Of a stretch of 64,000 nucleotides of DNA, positions 19,808 to 30,297 are shown piece after piece (position 1 is the stretch's first letter; each line of letters begins with the position of its first letter). This DNA comes from Mucispirillum schaedleri ASF457 (GTDB taxonomy: Bacteria; Chrysiogenota; Deferribacteres; Deferribacterales; Mucispirillaceae), in assembly GCF_000487995.2 (NCBI RefSeq), contig NZ_CP097562.1:434001-498000 (forward strand), in the 5' to 3' direction. The notes under the pieces are model-generated. The model searched no databases and was not told where the DNA came from. It worked only from the letters and a program-made list of their open reading frames with translations. A program made the position numbers and the translations under genes.

Positions 19808-21856
19808 TTAAAATTCTTTACTACTTGCATCATTCATTATATCTGTAGAAATTTTATTTACTTTATCAGAAACTTCTTTTGTTGAAACTGCAACATTTAA
19901 TGTGCTTGCAGTTACTTGCTGCAACTCTAAAACAGATGTATGCATTGTCTGCATTTCATCAGTCTGAGCTTTAATTGCAGAATCCATATCATTAATTGCT
20001 TCAACAAGTTTATTTGTATTTGATGAAATTTCCTGTAAATTTTTCTGAGTTCTTTCCGCCAGCTTTCTCACTTCATCTGCCACTACTGCAAACCCTCTGC
20101 CATGTTCTCCTGCACGAGCCGCTTCTATTGCTGCATTTAATGCTAAAAGGTCAGTCTGGTCTGCAACATCGTGAATTACATCTATAATATTTCTAATGGC
20201 TTCAGAATGTTCAACAACATCTTTTGCCCTTATATTTACCTGCTCCATAGATTCATTTAAATGCTCTAAAGATATAATATTTTTATCAAGGTTAGTAGAC
20301 TGTATTTCTGCACTTGACTGTAAAGTATCTACATGGCTTTTTAATTCATTTGATGCACCCATTAAATTTTCACATGTATTCATAGAAGTATGCAGCATTT
20401 CCCTGATTCTGCTTCCCATTAAATTAATGCCATTAATAAATGCTAATAATTCACCTTCTAAAAAGCCGGCATCTATACTATCTCTGAAATCATTGGCAGA
20501 ATATTTTTCTACAACAAATAAAATGCTCTGCATAGTTGAGCTTAAATGAGAAAAAGTCTCATTAATATTATCCTTTAATCTGTTTAATGCAGGATTATGA
20601 GTTGAAGCATTTATTGCTACATTTAAATACCCTTGTTTAACCTGTGCTGAAACCTTTAAAGATTCTTCTATTAAATTATCATCTTCTTTCAAGTTTGCAT
20701 AAAGTCTTTTCATTTGTTCATTTACAGCATTAGATATTTCCATAATCTCATCTTTTCCACTTGGTTTATATATTGTTACTTCACTCTCTGATTTATGGTT
20801 TATATAATCAAAAAATTTAAATATAGATGTGGTTAATTTATAAAGCGGAACAACTACTACCATTCTTATAACAAGATTTACTGTAATAAAAAATACTAAA
20901 ATAAAAATAATCATTCCTGCAAACATAATTGTGCGTAAAAGTAGAATATCTTTAATATAGTCATCTTCTAATGCACTAACTATTATATTCCAGCCTAAAT
21001 CTTCATTATATATATCTTTAGCAATAAATTTTTTATTATTATAGTTATATAAAAACACATTATTTTCTTTTATTTTATCAGCAAATGGCAGACTGTTTGG
21101 TGAACCTGTAAATGATTGAGAACCAATAGTAAAAATATCATTTGCCTTATCAAAAGCTATAACATATCCATTTGTGCCTATTTTTATATTACCAACACTT
21201 TTGTTTAAAACTTCATAAGCTGGCTTTAAATTATACCCTATAAATAATATACCTGTAACATTATTATCAGCATCTTTTACTGGTTCATAAAAAGTAAGAT
21301 AATCATTACCAAACAATGTGGCTTTCCCTAAATATGTTTTTCCTGATAATACAAGATTATATGCAGGATGATTATGGTCAAGTTTTGTATACATTGCACG
21401 CTTTCCATCAGCATCCTTCAATGATGTTGTAACACGGATAAAATCCTGCCCATCTTTTGCAAAAATTGTAGCAACATCATTTGTTGTATTTGAAAATCTG
21501 TCAAGCAATTCAGTTTCACCTGTAACCAAGCGGTCATTTAAATAATATGCAGGATAACCATTTTCTGCTTTACCACGAATATCAAATTCCGTATAACTTC
21601 CGTAATATGATTCTAGAAAATATTTAAATACACTCATAGAATTTTCACTATTTTTTTTAGACTGTTCAAGAATATTATCAAAAGAACTTTCAACTAAGTA
21701 ACCTGCCTGCAAAATACTAAGCATTGCTCTATTTTCAGCACTTTTTGCAGCATATATACTTATAATAATGAATAATGCAGTTATAATAATAAGAATAGCA
21801 GGTGCATTTATCACTATCATCTTTTTAGATATTGATGCACTTTTTATATTAAACAT
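19808..21856 (-). CDS. Methyl-accepting chemotaxis protein with Cache-type sensor
   Basis: A chemoreceptor with a membrane helix near the N-terminus, a large periplasmic sensor (about residues 38-300) of double-Cache type ([34 protein letters not shown]), a second membrane helix near 310-335, a HAMP segment and a long signalling coiled coil. The hairpin tip [20 protein letters not shown] is fully conserved. No C-terminal CheR/CheB tether pentapeptide is present. The start ATG at 21856 has GGAGG eight bases upstream; a TTG at 21871 precedes that site and is rejected. Only 14 bases separate its stop from the A2M GTG start, an unusual operon partner. The ligand is unknown. Confidence 0.92.
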   Translation of the reverse strand: MFNIKSASISKKMIVINAPAILIIITALFIIISIYAAKSAENRAMLSILQAGYLVESSFDNILEQSKKNSENSMSVFKYFLESYYGSYTEFDIRGKAENGYPAYYLNDRLVTGETELLDRFSNTTNDVATIFAKDGQDFIRVTTSLKDADGKRAMYTKLDHNHPAYNLVLSGKTYLGKATLFGNDYLTFYEPVKDADNNVTGILFIGYNLKPAYEVLNKSVGNIKIGTNGYVIAFDKANDIFTIGSQSFTGSPNSLPFADKIKENNVFLYNYNNKKFIAKDIYNEDLGWNIIVSALEDDYIKDILLLRTIMFAGMIIFILVFFITVNLVIRMVVVVPLYKLTTSIFKFFDYINHKSESEVTIYKPSGKDEIMEISNAVNEQMKRLYANLKEDDNLIEESLKVSAQVKQGYLNVAINASTHNPALNRLKDNINETFSHLSSTMQSILFVVEKYSANDFRDSIDAGFLEGELLAFINGINLMGSRIREMLHTSMNTCENLMGASNELKSHVDTLQSSAEIQSTNLDKNIISLEHLNESMEQVNIRAKDVVEHSEAIRNIIDVIHDVADQTDLLALNAAIEAARAGEHGRGFAVVADEVRKLAERTQKNLQEISSNTNKLVEAINDMDSAIKAQTDEMQTMHTSVLELQQVTASTLNVAVSTKEVSDKVNKISTDIMNDASSKEF

Positions 21857-22166
21857 ATTCAAATCCTCCAATGATATAAAAACTTGTACATTTTTTAATA
21901 TGAAAAAAGATGCCAGTCTAAAACCAAAATTAAAATAATGTAATCAATGTATAATAATATGTAAAATTTAAAATTGATACTATACTAAAAAAGCAAAAAA
22001 ATAAACACTTATTTATCAGAATACCACAAATTAGATACTTTGCTTATAAATCAAGCTCTGTATTACCTGTTAAATTGCTGTAATCGTTTTTAGATTTTAC
22101 AAAAAATACTAGAATTTATTAAATAAATAAGTTATTGTATTTTTGAAAAATATTATGGAGAATTTT
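21857..22166. other. Divergent intergenic region between chemoreceptor and polyprenyl synthase genes
   Basis: About 310 AT-rich bases that must hold promoters for both directions. I saw no strong terminator, repeat or small gene. No single promoter pair stood out clearly enough to list. Confidence 0.4.
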
Positions 22167-23141
22167 ATGACAGCAAAAGATGCATTAAATCTTGTAAAAG
22201 AAGATGTTGAAAAAGTGGAACAGTTTTTAAAAGATGATATAAAAACATCTGTTCATTTAATAAACGAAGTAATTTTATACCTGCTTTCAAGCGGTGGCAA
22301 AAGGCTCCGTCCTGTATTTCTTGCATTATCTGCCAGAATGTGTGGATATAAAGGCGAAAATATACCTGCAATGAGTGCTGTTATAGAATATATTCATACT
22401 GCTACTTTACTTCATGATGATATTATTGATGGAGCAAAATATAGAAGAAAATGCCCTACTGCAAATAGCTTATATGGCAATGATGTAGCTGTTTTATGTG
22501 GTGATTTTCTCTATTCTAGAAGCTATATTACATTAACTGAATATGGTGCAAAACAAGTGCAGATGATACTTTCTTCTGCAGCTCTTACTATGAGTGAAGG
22601 CGAAGTAATACAGCTTTTAAAAACAGGCGATATTAACTTAACTTTTGATGATTATATCCAAATTATTACACGAAAAACTGCAGTGCTTTTTTCTGCAGCA
22701 TGTGAAATTGGTGGAAGACTTGCAGAAGTTAGTGAAGATAAAATAAAAGCCTTAAAAAATTTTGGTTATTATTTAGGGCTTGGCTTCCAAATGACTGATG
22801 ATATTTTAGACTATATGGGAAATCCTGAAATAACAGGCAAAAAAAATGGAACAGATTTATTTGAAGGAAAGCTGACACTGCCTGTTATCAAAACATTAGA
22901 AAAAACTAATGATAGTGAAAAAAATATTATTGCAGAAATATTTAAGAAAAAGGAAAGAAATGATGATGATTTAAAAGTTTTAAAAGATATTATGATAAAA
23001 TATGATATTGAAAAAATATCTGAAAAAACAGCTGATGAATATATAAATAAGTCACTTAACTCTCTTAATGTTTTTGAAGATAATGATTACAGAAAAGCAC
23101 TTATTGCATTAGCACTTGCAATGGTTGGAAGGATTGCATAA
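22167..23141 (+). CDS. ispB: trans-Polyprenyl diphosphate synthase
   Basis: Builds the polyprenyl side chain of the respiratory quinone by repeated addition of isopentenyl diphosphate. Both Asp-rich motifs are present: LLHDDIID in the first half and MTDDILDYMG in the second, plus the GGKRLRP motif near residue 44. The length is about 324 residues. The start at 22167 is chosen because GGAG lies six bases ahead; earlier in-frame TTG and ATG codons lie upstream of or at that site. Chain length cannot be read reliably. It heads a plus-strand run with apbE, maf, an acyl-CoA ligase and priA. Confidence 0.93.
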   Translation: MTAKDALNLVKEDVEKVEQFLKDDIKTSVHLINEVILYLLSSGGKRLRPVFLALSARMCGYKGENIPAMSAVIEYIHTATLLHDDIIDGAKYRRKCPTANSLYGNDVAVLCGDFLYSRSYITLTEYGAKQVQMILSSAALTMSEGEVIQLLKTGDINLTFDDYIQIITRKTAVLFSAACEIGGRLAEVSEDKIKALKNFGYYLGLGFQMTDDILDYMGNPEITGKKNGTDLFEGKLTLPVIKTLEKTNDSEKNIIAEIFKKKERNDDDLKVLKDIMIKYDIEKISEKTADEYINKSLNSLNVFEDNDYRKALIALALAMVGRIA

Positions 23142-23156
23142 ATAATTTATATTAAA

Positions 23157-24098
23157 ATGAAGAAAACTGTTATTGTTATACTGCTGTTTAATGTTATTAC
23201 TGCATGCTCTAAAGAGAAATTTATCACTTATCATTTTTTCTCTTTAGGCACTATTATAGATATTACAATACAGGAAAAATATGCAGAATATCTGCCAGAA
23301 ATTAATAAATATATTAATAATTTATCAGACATTGTTCTTTTAGATGAAAAAAACATTAATACTGCTTATGCTGATGAGAAGATTAATATTTCAAAAGAAA
23401 CTATTGATATATATAAAAAATCTATTTTTTATTATAATATTAGTATAAAATATGACCCTTCATCATATACTGTTTCATCATTATACGGTTTTCCTGAAGG
23501 ACCATATCATATACCTGCTGAAAAAGATATTATTAATGCAAAAATAAATGCTGGGTTTGATAAACTAATATTAAATAATGATTATTTTATAAAAAAAAGT
23601 AATCTGTTGGTTGATTTTAGTGCTAATGCTAAAGGATATATTGTTGATAAAACAGTAGAATATATGAAAAACTTATCAATAGATAATTTTATAATTAATG
23701 CAGGTGGAGATTTATATATTTCAGGTAAAAAAAATAAAGAATACTTTAATACTGGTATTATTGACCCAGATAACAAAAATACTACACTAAGTATAGTAAA
23801 TATTGAAAATATGGCTCTTGCAACAAGTGGAAATTATGAAAGATACTTTATAGATAATGATAAATATATAAGCCATATTTTTGAAGGCATAACTTATGAA
23901 CCTGTAAATAACTATAAATCAGTAAGCGTAATAGCAGAGAATGCTGAAAAAGCTGATGGATTTGCTACTCTTTTTTATCTTTTGGATATTAATGAGATAA
24001 CAAACTATTGTAAAAAGTTTAATGTTGCAGTATTAATATTGACAAACAACCATAAAATTGTCAAACTTTGTAATTGGGAAAAATATGAAAAATTATAA
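23157..24098 (+). CDS. apbE: FAD:protein FMN transferase, ApbE lipoprotein
   Basis: Attaches FMN covalently to Thr or Ser of exported flavoproteins such as NqrB/C, RnfG or fumarate reductase-like proteins. The N-terminus is a lipoprotein signal ending in ITAC (Cys17). Family motifs are FFSLGTIIDITI, VDFSANAKGYIVD (flavin and Mg site), INAGGDLYISG, ATSGNYERYF and AEKADGFATLFYLL. At 313 residues it is slightly short but complete. It starts 15 bases after the prenyl synthase gene and overlaps maf by 14 bases. No target flavoprotein is encoded in this window. Confidence 0.93.
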   Translation: MKKTVIVILLFNVITACSKEKFITYHFFSLGTIIDITIQEKYAEYLPEINKYINNLSDIVLLDEKNINTAYADEKINISKETIDIYKKSIFYYNISIKYDPSSYTVSSLYGFPEGPYHIPAEKDIINAKINAGFDKLILNNDYFIKKSNLLVDFSANAKGYIVDKTVEYMKNLSIDNFIINAGGDLYISGKKNKEYFNTGIIDPDNKNTTLSIVNIENMALATSGNYERYFIDNDKYISHIFEGITYEPVNNYKSVSVIAENAEKADGFATLFYLLDINEITNYCKKFNVAVLILTNNHKIVKLCNWEKYEKL

Positions 24099-24669
24099 CT
24101 TTATTTTAGCAAGTGCCTCTCCTAGAAGAAAAGAACTTTTATCAATTTATATAAAAGATTTTAAAATAATAACTGCAGATATTGATGAAACTATTCCTTT
24201 TAATATCCCATTAGAAGATGCACCGCTTTATATTGCAAAAGAAAAAGCTGCTGCTGTATTTCACAGATTAGATAAAGAAGATATAATGATTACTGCAGAT
24301 ACTATTGTGCTGCTTGAAAATAAAATATACGGCAAACCTAAAGATAAACTTGATGCTTATAATATGATAAAAACATTATCTGGTAAAACTCATCAAGTTA
24401 TAACAGGTGTATGCTGTTATAGTAAAGATAATCATGTTAATATAGAATTTTCTGATATAACAAATGTTTCTTTTACAGATATAGATGATGAAATAATAGA
24501 AAAATATCTGGAAAATGCAGAATATATTGATAAAGCTGGTGCTTATGCTGTGCAGGGCATTGCTTCTATGTTTGTAGAAAAAATAGATGGCAGCTATGAT
24601 AATGTGGTAGGGCTGCCTATGGGCAGGCTTGCCCGAAATTTGATAGAGTATAAAATAAATTTATTTTAA
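24085..24669 (+). CDS. maf: Maf-family nucleotide pyrophosphatase
   Basis: A cytosolic house-cleaning nucleoside triphosphate pyrophosphatase of the Maf/HAM1 superfamily. The N-terminal motif ILASASPRRKELL, the catalytic stretch ITADTIVL and the GKPKD loop are present. The length of about 194 residues is normal when the ATG at 24085 is used, which places the family motif immediately at the N-terminus; a TTG nine codons earlier is possible but improbable. It overlaps apbE by 14 bases. Whether it prefers dTTP/UTP or another base cannot be settled by eye. Confidence 0.92.
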   Translation: MKNYNFILASASPRRKELLSIYIKDFKIITADIDETIPFNIPLEDAPLYIAKEKAAAVFHRLDKEDIMITADTIVLLENKIYGKPKDKLDAYNMIKTLSGKTHQVITGVCCYSKDNHVNIEFSDITNVSFTDIDDEIIEKYLENAEYIDKAGAYAVQGIASMFVEKIDGSYDNVVGLPMGRLARNLIEYKINLF

Positions 24670-24682
24670 TAAGGAGGTTTTT

Positions 24683-26224
24683 ATGCTTGAGAGAAATCTT
24701 TATAATATGCTTTATGAAAACACTAAAAAATTCCCAAAAAGAACTTTTATTTATTTTGAAGAAAAAAAATATACATATACAGAAGGGTTTAAAATAATAA
24801 ATCAAATGGCAGCCTTTATGCAGAAAAAAGGCGTAAAAAAAGGCGATAAAGTTATTATTATGCTTGGCAACTCTCCAGAATATGTTTTATCTGTATTTGC
24901 AGTATTTGCATGCGGAGCAATTGCTATACCTATAAACACATTCTTTAAAGGAAATGAAGCATCATATATTGTTGAAAATAGTGAAGCATTATTTATGATT
25001 ACAGAAGGACAGTTTGAAGCAGTAGTAGAAGAAGTTCGTGTTCAGTGCAAAAAATTACAAGAAATATTTACTTTTGATAATAAAATTGTTAATACCCTTA
25101 ATTTTTATGAGTATATTGATAATATGCCTGATGCACCAATTGAATGTAAAGCATCTGTTCATGATTTAGCTTTGTTTATATATACATCAGGCACAACAGG
25201 ACACCCAAAAGGTGCTATGCTTTCTCATTATAACCTGCTAGAAAATGCAACAAGCTGTGATAAAATGATTAATGCTAACCATAAAGATAAGTTTTTAATC
25301 CTGCTGCCAATGTTCCATACTTATACATTTACAACATGTATAATTTACCCTATAAGTGTAGGAAGCACACTTATTATTCTTCGCTCAGTAATGGATATGA
25401 AAAAAGACAGCTTCAAGAAAATATTAATTTTTCAAAGACCAACAATTATGCTTGGTGTGCCTCAAATATATTCTGTTATGGCAAAATCTCCTATGCCAAA
25501 ATGGTTTATTAAACTGCTATACCCTATCAAAATACATATATCTGGTGGTGCTGCACTGCCTGCAGAAATATTTAACCAGTTTAAGAAAAAATTTGGTATT
25601 AATGTTATTGAAGGTTATGGACTTTCAGAAGCATCTCCTGTTGTTGCACTAAACCCACTTAATAAACAAAAACAAGGCACGATTGGTGTAACACTTCCAA
25701 ATATTCAGGCAAAAATTATAGGAGAAGATGAAACAGAGCTGCCAAGAGGACAAGTTGGCGAATTAATTATTAAAGGTCCTAATGTTATGCAGGGATACTG
25801 GCATATGCCACAGGCAACTGATGATACAATAAAAAATGGCTGGCTTTTTACTGGCGACTTTGCCACTATGGATGAAGATGGATATATTTCAATCATAGAC
25901 AGGAAAAAAGATTTAATCATAGTTAAAGGTATGAATGTTTATCCTAGGGAAGTGGAAGAAGTAATTTATAAATATCCTGGAGTTGATGCTGTTGCTGTTA
26001 TTGGTATCCCATCTATTGAGCAGGGAGAGATTATTGCCGCATATATTCAGGCAAAAGAAAATGAAACTATAGATGAAAAAGATTTAAGAAATTATCTGGC
26101 AAAACATTTAGCCAACTTTAAACTTCCTCGTATTATTAATGTTATAGAAAATATACCATTAACTGCTACAGGAAAAGTTCTTAAAAGAGAGCTTAAAGAG
26201 CTTGTTAAAAATGGCAAAATTTAA
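24683..26224 (+). CDS. fadD: Long-chain fatty acid--CoA ligase (AMP-forming)
   Basis: Activates a carboxylic acid, most likely a fatty acid, to its CoA thioester through an acyl-AMP. The 513 residues include the P-loop IYTSGTTGHPKGAMLSH (about 169-185), EGYGLSEASPVV, the GWLFTGDFATMDEDGY adenylate motif, the hinge DRKKDLIIVKGMNVYPREVE, and the catalytic lysine in TATGKVLKRELK. A textbook AAGGAGG precedes the ATG. It ends with a TAATG overlap into priA. Chain-length specificity is inferred from family resemblance only. Confidence 0.9.
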   Translation: MLERNLYNMLYENTKKFPKRTFIYFEEKKYTYTEGFKIINQMAAFMQKKGVKKGDKVIIMLGNSPEYVLSVFAVFACGAIAIPINTFFKGNEASYIVENSEALFMITEGQFEAVVEEVRVQCKKLQEIFTFDNKIVNTLNFYEYIDNMPDAPIECKASVHDLALFIYTSGTTGHPKGAMLSHYNLLENATSCDKMINANHKDKFLILLPMFHTYTFTTCIIYPISVGSTLIILRSVMDMKKDSFKKILIFQRPTIMLGVPQIYSVMAKSPMPKWFIKLLYPIKIHISGGAALPAEIFNQFKKKFGINVIEGYGLSEASPVVALNPLNKQKQGTIGVTLPNIQAKIIGEDETELPRGQVGELIIKGPNVMQGYWHMPQATDDTIKNGWLFTGDFATMDEDGYISIIDRKKDLIIVKGMNVYPREVEEVIYKYPGVDAVAVIGIPSIEQGEIIAAYIQAKENETIDEKDLRNYLAKHLANFKLPRIINVIENIPLTATGKVLKRELKELVKNGKI

Positions 26225-28173
26225 TGGAAATAACATATTATAATATACTCCTTCCTGTTCCAACAGAAGGGGTATATACTTATTTTTCAGAAGGATTATT
26301 ACATACAGGCGAAAGAGTTGTTGTGCCTTTTAGAAAAAGAGAAATTACAGGAATTGTGCTTGAAAAAATAGAAAAACCTGATTTTGAATGTAAAGAAATC
26401 ATAATGGTATGTGATAACACACCACTTTTTTCTAAAGAATATATTACATTTTTAAAAAATATTGCTTCATATTATACATGCCCTATGGGACTTGTTCTGC
26501 AAGGAATATTATCAGAAAAAATATTAAATATGGAAATATCAGATACTGAGCCTGTAAAAAAACACCCGATTAAAGATATTATACTTACAAATGAACAGCA
26601 GGAAATAGCAGACAGTATTCAATTAAACACTTACTGCTGCCACTTAATCAAAGGGATTACAGGAAGTGGAAAAACAGAAATATATCAAGAAGTTGCAAAA
26701 AAAGTAATAAACAGTGGCAGACAGGTATTATATATTGTTCCAGAAATTTCATTAACACCACAGCTTATTGAAAGACTTTCATACAGACTTGGAGTAGAGC
26801 CATCTATATACCACTATAAGCTTACACATAAAGCACGGAAAAAACATTTTACAGATTTTGTTACTGACAATTCTAAATTTATGCTTGGTGCAAGAAGTGC
26901 ATTATTTGTTCCTGCAAAAAACATAGGACTTATTATAGTTGATGAAGAACATGAACACTCTTATAAACAAGATGAATCACCATCATATCACCTGCGTGAT
27001 ATGGCTGTAATGTATGGAAATATTTTAAATATACCTATAATTTTAGGCAGTGCAACCCCTTCTGCTGAATCTATATATAATGCTGAATGCGGAAAATATG
27101 TTCTTCATTCTCTGCTTGAAAGGCCTAACAATGCAACTCTTCCTAAAATTGAAATAATTGATATGAAAGCTACTAATCTTATAGGCTCAATGATTGCAGA
27201 ACCTATATATGATGAGCTTTCAAATATTGTAAAGCGTGATGAGCAGGCAATTATACTGCTTAACAGAAAAGGATATTCTACATATCTTTACTGCCAGCAA
27301 TGCGGTGCTTTAGCTGAATGTGTTAACTGCTCTGTTGGACTTGTTTCATTTAAGTCAAAAAATAAATCATTGTGCAGATACTGTAATACTGAATATAATA
27401 TTTTAACATGTTCTGTATGCGGCTCAAAAATCTTTCAAGAATATGGATATGGCACTGAAAAAATTGAAGAATTTTTAGAATCAATGTTTCCTGATAAAAT
27501 AATACGCATAGATACTGAAAGTGTATCTTCCATTAAAACTTTAAATAAAAATTTAAAAAGGTTTGAAAATAAAGAAGCAAATATTTTATTAGGTACTCAA
27601 TTAATTGCAAAAGGGCTTCATTTTCCAGAAGTAACTTTTGTTGGTGTTTTAGGAATTGATAATTTAATGGCACTGCCTGATTTTAGAGCAATGGAAAAAG
27701 CATATCAGCTTTTAGTGCAGGTTTCAGGCAGAGCAGGCAGAGAACATTTAAGCGGCAAAGTATATATACAAACTATGAACCCAGAAGTGCCTATATTTAA
27801 TATGCTTGATAATACTGATTTAGAATTTTACAAATGGGAATTAAGCAGAAGAAATATAACTCAATACCCGCCATTTACAAAACTTGCAAGACTTATTTTC
27901 AGTTATATTAATCAGGAAGAATGTTATAATACAGCTAAAATCACAGCAAATACTTTAAAATCATTAAAAGAAGCAGCAAATCTTACTATATATGGTCCAA
28001 AAGATGCCACCCTTGCAAAACTGCAAAACAAATACAGATATGAAATTTTAATAAAATCTTCAACCAACAGCGACTTAAATAAAGCTCTTATTATTGCACA
28101 GCAGATATTTAATAAATGCAAAAAAGGTGCTATGCGGTTAAAAATAGATAAAGACCCTTATTTTATGATGTAA
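26224..28173 (+). CDS. priA: Primosomal replication-restart helicase
   Basis: A superfamily 2 3'-to-5' DNA helicase that reloads the replisome at stalled forks. Walker A is GITGSGKTEIY and Walker B is IVDEEHEHSYK. The zinc-binding insert carries eight cysteines in CQQCGALAECVNC and CRYCNTEYNILTCSVCG. The C-terminal helicase motif VSGRAGREHLSG is present. At 649 residues it is shorter than E. coli PriA (732), with a compact N-terminal DNA-binding domain. The ATG overlaps the preceding stop by one base. It ends one base from the converging coaBC stop. Confidence 0.96.
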   Translation: MEITYYNILLPVPTEGVYTYFSEGLLHTGERVVVPFRKREITGIVLEKIEKPDFECKEIIMVCDNTPLFSKEYITFLKNIASYYTCPMGLVLQGILSEKILNMEISDTEPVKKHPIKDIILTNEQQEIADSIQLNTYCCHLIKGITGSGKTEIYQEVAKKVINSGRQVLYIVPEISLTPQLIERLSYRLGVEPSIYHYKLTHKARKKHFTDFVTDNSKFMLGARSALFVPAKNIGLIIVDEEHEHSYKQDESPSYHLRDMAVMYGNILNIPIILGSATPSAESIYNAECGKYVLHSLLERPNNATLPKIEIIDMKATNLIGSMIAEPIYDELSNIVKRDEQAIILLNRKGYSTYLYCQQCGALAECVNCSVGLVSFKSKNKSLCRYCNTEYNILTCSVCGSKIFQEYGYGTEKIEEFLESMFPDKIIRIDTESVSSIKTLNKNLKRFENKEANILLGTQLIAKGLHFPEVTFVGVLGIDNLMALPDFRAMEKAYQLLVQVSGRAGREHLSGKVYIQTMNPEVPIFNMLDNTDLEFYKWELSRRNITQYPPFTKLARLIFSYINQEECYNTAKITANTLKSLKEAANLTIYGPKDATLAKLQNKYRYEILIKSSTNSDLNKALIIAQQIFNKCKKGAMRLKIDKDPYFMM

Positions 28174-28174
28174 A

Positions 28175-29386
28175 TTATTGATTTTTTTCGCTATGCAGTA
28201 TAGCACTTTCTGCTAAAATAATTTTTGCTATATCCTGCTTGCTTTGTCTTCCTGTGTGAGTAATATGTCCATCTGCAAAAAATAATGTTACTTCATTATC
28301 CATGCTGTTAAAGCCTATATCTTTGCGTGATACATCATTTGCAGCTATAATATCTGCATTTTTCTTTTCCAGCTTTTGTTTTGCATATTCTTCCATATTA
28401 TTAGTTTCTGCCGCAAAACCAACTAATATCTGGTTATCTTTTTTATTTGCTCCCGCATAGCTTAAAATATCTTTTGTTTTTTTAAGATTTATTGTTAATT
28501 CATCATCATTCTTTTTTATTTTGATATTTTCATAAACTGGAGCATAATCTGCAACAGCTGCTGCCATAATAATAATATCAGCATCATTATAAAATGAAAG
28601 AAAAGCATTATACATATCTTCTGCACTAACTACTTTATGTATATTTGGTATATCTGAAACAATACTTACTTCTCCAGAAATTAAAATAACATTTGCACCC
28701 ATTTTATGTGCTTCTTCTGCAAGAGCATACCCCATTTTACCACTTGATTCATTTGTTATATATCTTACAGGGTCAAAATATTCTTTTGTTGGTCCAGCAG
28801 TAATAAGTATAGTAAGCCCTGAAAGCATATCATTTTCTACTTTCAAAGATAAATTATTTTTATTATTTAAAATATTCAGCACTTTTTCAGCAATAATATC
28901 AGGCTCCTGCATTTTGCCTTCACCTTCTGTCTGGCAGGCAAGCAGACCTGATGCAGGAAGTATCATATATATTCCTTTTGACTGTAAACTTTTAATATTT
29001 TCCTGCACTATCACATTATTATACATATTAGTATTCATAGCAGGTGCTAAAACAAGTGGACACTTTAAAGCAAGTATAGTAGATAAAAGCTCATTATCAG
29101 CAATACCAGCATTAATTTTACCAATAATATTTGCAGTAGCTGGTGCAATAATGCATATATCTGCCCATAAAGCATAATCTATATGGCTTATAGGTTTTGG
29201 AGTATTATCTTCCCTTAATACAGGGTTTAATGATAATGCTTCAAATGTAGTATGACCAACAAAACTTTCTGCCTTTTTAGTCATCACCACTTTTACATTA
29301 TGCCTTGCTCTAATAAACTCTCTAACAAGATATGCAGTTTTATAGGCAGCTATGCCGCCAGTTACACCAACTAAAATATTACTCAT
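28175..29386 (-). CDS. coaBC: Bifunctional phosphopantothenoylcysteine decarboxylase/synthetase
   Basis: Carries out two steps of coenzyme A synthesis: coupling of cysteine to 4-phosphopantothenate (CoaB, C-terminal half) and FMN-dependent decarboxylation (CoaC, N-terminal half). CoaC motifs are VGVTGGIAAYKTAYLVR at the N-terminus, PAMNTNMYNN and the LACQTEGEGKM substrate clamp. CoaB motifs include LITAGPTKEYFDPVRYITN and KKTKDIL. The start at 29386 is supported by AAGGA ten bases ahead; an in-frame ATG 14 codons earlier falls at the edge of the upstream terminator. The length is about 403 residues. Confidence 0.95.
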   Translation of the reverse strand: MSNILVGVTGGIAAYKTAYLVREFIRARHNVKVVMTKKAESFVGHTTFEALSLNPVLREDNTPKPISHIDYALWADICIIAPATANIIGKINAGIADNELLSTILALKCPLVLAPAMNTNMYNNVIVQENIKSLQSKGIYMILPASGLLACQTEGEGKMQEPDIIAEKVLNILNNKNNLSLKVENDMLSGLTILITAGPTKEYFDPVRYITNESSGKMGYALAEEAHKMGANVILISGEVSIVSDIPNIHKVVSAEDMYNAFLSFYNDADIIIMAAAVADYAPVYENIKIKKNDDELTINLKKTKDILSYAGANKKDNQILVGFAAETNNMEEYAKQKLEKKNADIIAANDVSRKDIGFNSMDNEVTLFFADGHITHTGRQSKQDIAKIILAESAILHSEKNQ

Positions 29387-29399
29387 ATAACTTTCCTTA

Positions 29400-29436
29400 T
29401 ATAAAAAACCCTTCTGCTTTATATGCAAAAGGGCTT
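29400..29436 (-). terminator. Rho-independent terminator after the slipin gene
   Basis: On the minus strand, GCCCTTTTGC pairs with GCAGAAGGGT (two G-U pairs) around an ATATAAA loop, followed by TTTTTAT. It starts six bases after the slipin stop and ends just before the coaBC ribosome site, so coaBC probably depends on read-through or a promoter hidden here. Confidence 0.75.
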
Positions 29437-29441
29437 ATTAT

Positions 29442-30194
29442 TTATTTGCTTGTAAATGCTTTAATCAAATCAATAGGTATTGGAATAATTGTTGATTTAT
29501 TATTATCCTTTGATGTCATTTCTGATAATGTCTGTAAGTAACGAAGCTGCAGAGTTACAGGGTTTTCTCCCATAATGCGGGAAGCCTCTGCAAGTTTTTC
29601 AGCAGCCTGATATTCACCTTCTGCTAAAATGATTTTTGCTCTTCTTTCCCTTTCTGATTCTGCCTGACGGCTCATAGCTTTCTGCATTTCAGCAGGTAAA
29701 TCAATATGTTTTATTTCAACAGCAGCTATTTTTACACCCCAAGGGTCTGTTTGAGCATCTATAATAGACTGCATTTCTTTATTAATTTTTTCTCTACTTG
29801 ATAATAAATCATCAAGCTCAAACTGACCAATAATACTTCTTAATGTAGTCTGCGAAATCTGGCTTGTAGCATAGTAAACATCATCTACTTCTAAAATAGA
29901 TTTTTCTGGAGAAAGCACTTTAAAATAAACAACTGCATTAACTTTTACAGAAACATTATCTTTAGTAATAATATCCTGCGGTGGAACATCCATTACAATA
30001 GTTCTCATATTTACTTTTACCATTTGTTCTAAAATAGGAATTAAAATAATCAAACCGGGACCCCTGACACCAGCATAGCGTCCAAGTCTGAATACAACAG
30101 CCCTTTCATATTCCTGCAAAATTTTAATACTTGAAAACAGTAAAAATATAATTAGCAATGCAAAAACTACCATGATAGATAAAGATGTAAACAT
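29442..30194 (-). CDS. SPFH/stomatin-family membrane protein (slipin)
   Basis: An integral membrane scaffold protein of the stomatin/slipin group. I place the start at ATG 30194, preceded by GGAG five bases upstream; the open frame extends far upstream but that extension crosses the divergent yicC start and is not credible. The result is 251 residues: one N-terminal hairpin helix (about 2-25), an SPFH domain ([51 protein letters not shown]), then a charged coiled-coil stretch ([20 protein letters not shown]). The usual NfeD protease partner is not adjacent. Its role in membrane organisation is inferred. Confidence 0.92.
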   Translation of the reverse strand: MFTSLSIMVVFALLIIFLLFSSIKILQEYERAVVFRLGRYAGVRGPGLIILIPILEQMVKVNMRTIVMDVPPQDIITKDNVSVKVNAVVYFKVLSPEKSILEVDDVYYATSQISQTTLRSIIGQFELDDLLSSREKINKEMQSIIDAQTDPWGVKIAAVEIKHIDLPAEMQKAMSRQAESERERRAKIILAEGEYQAAEKLAEASRIMGENPVTLQLRYLQTLSEMTSKDNNKSTIIPIPIDLIKAFTSK

Positions 30195-30297
30195 AAACTC
30201 TCCTTGCAATATTTTTATAAAATTGCTATATTCATATAAGTAATGTGCTATCATAGCAAAATATTTTATTTTTTGCAATTGATATATTGGAGCGAAT

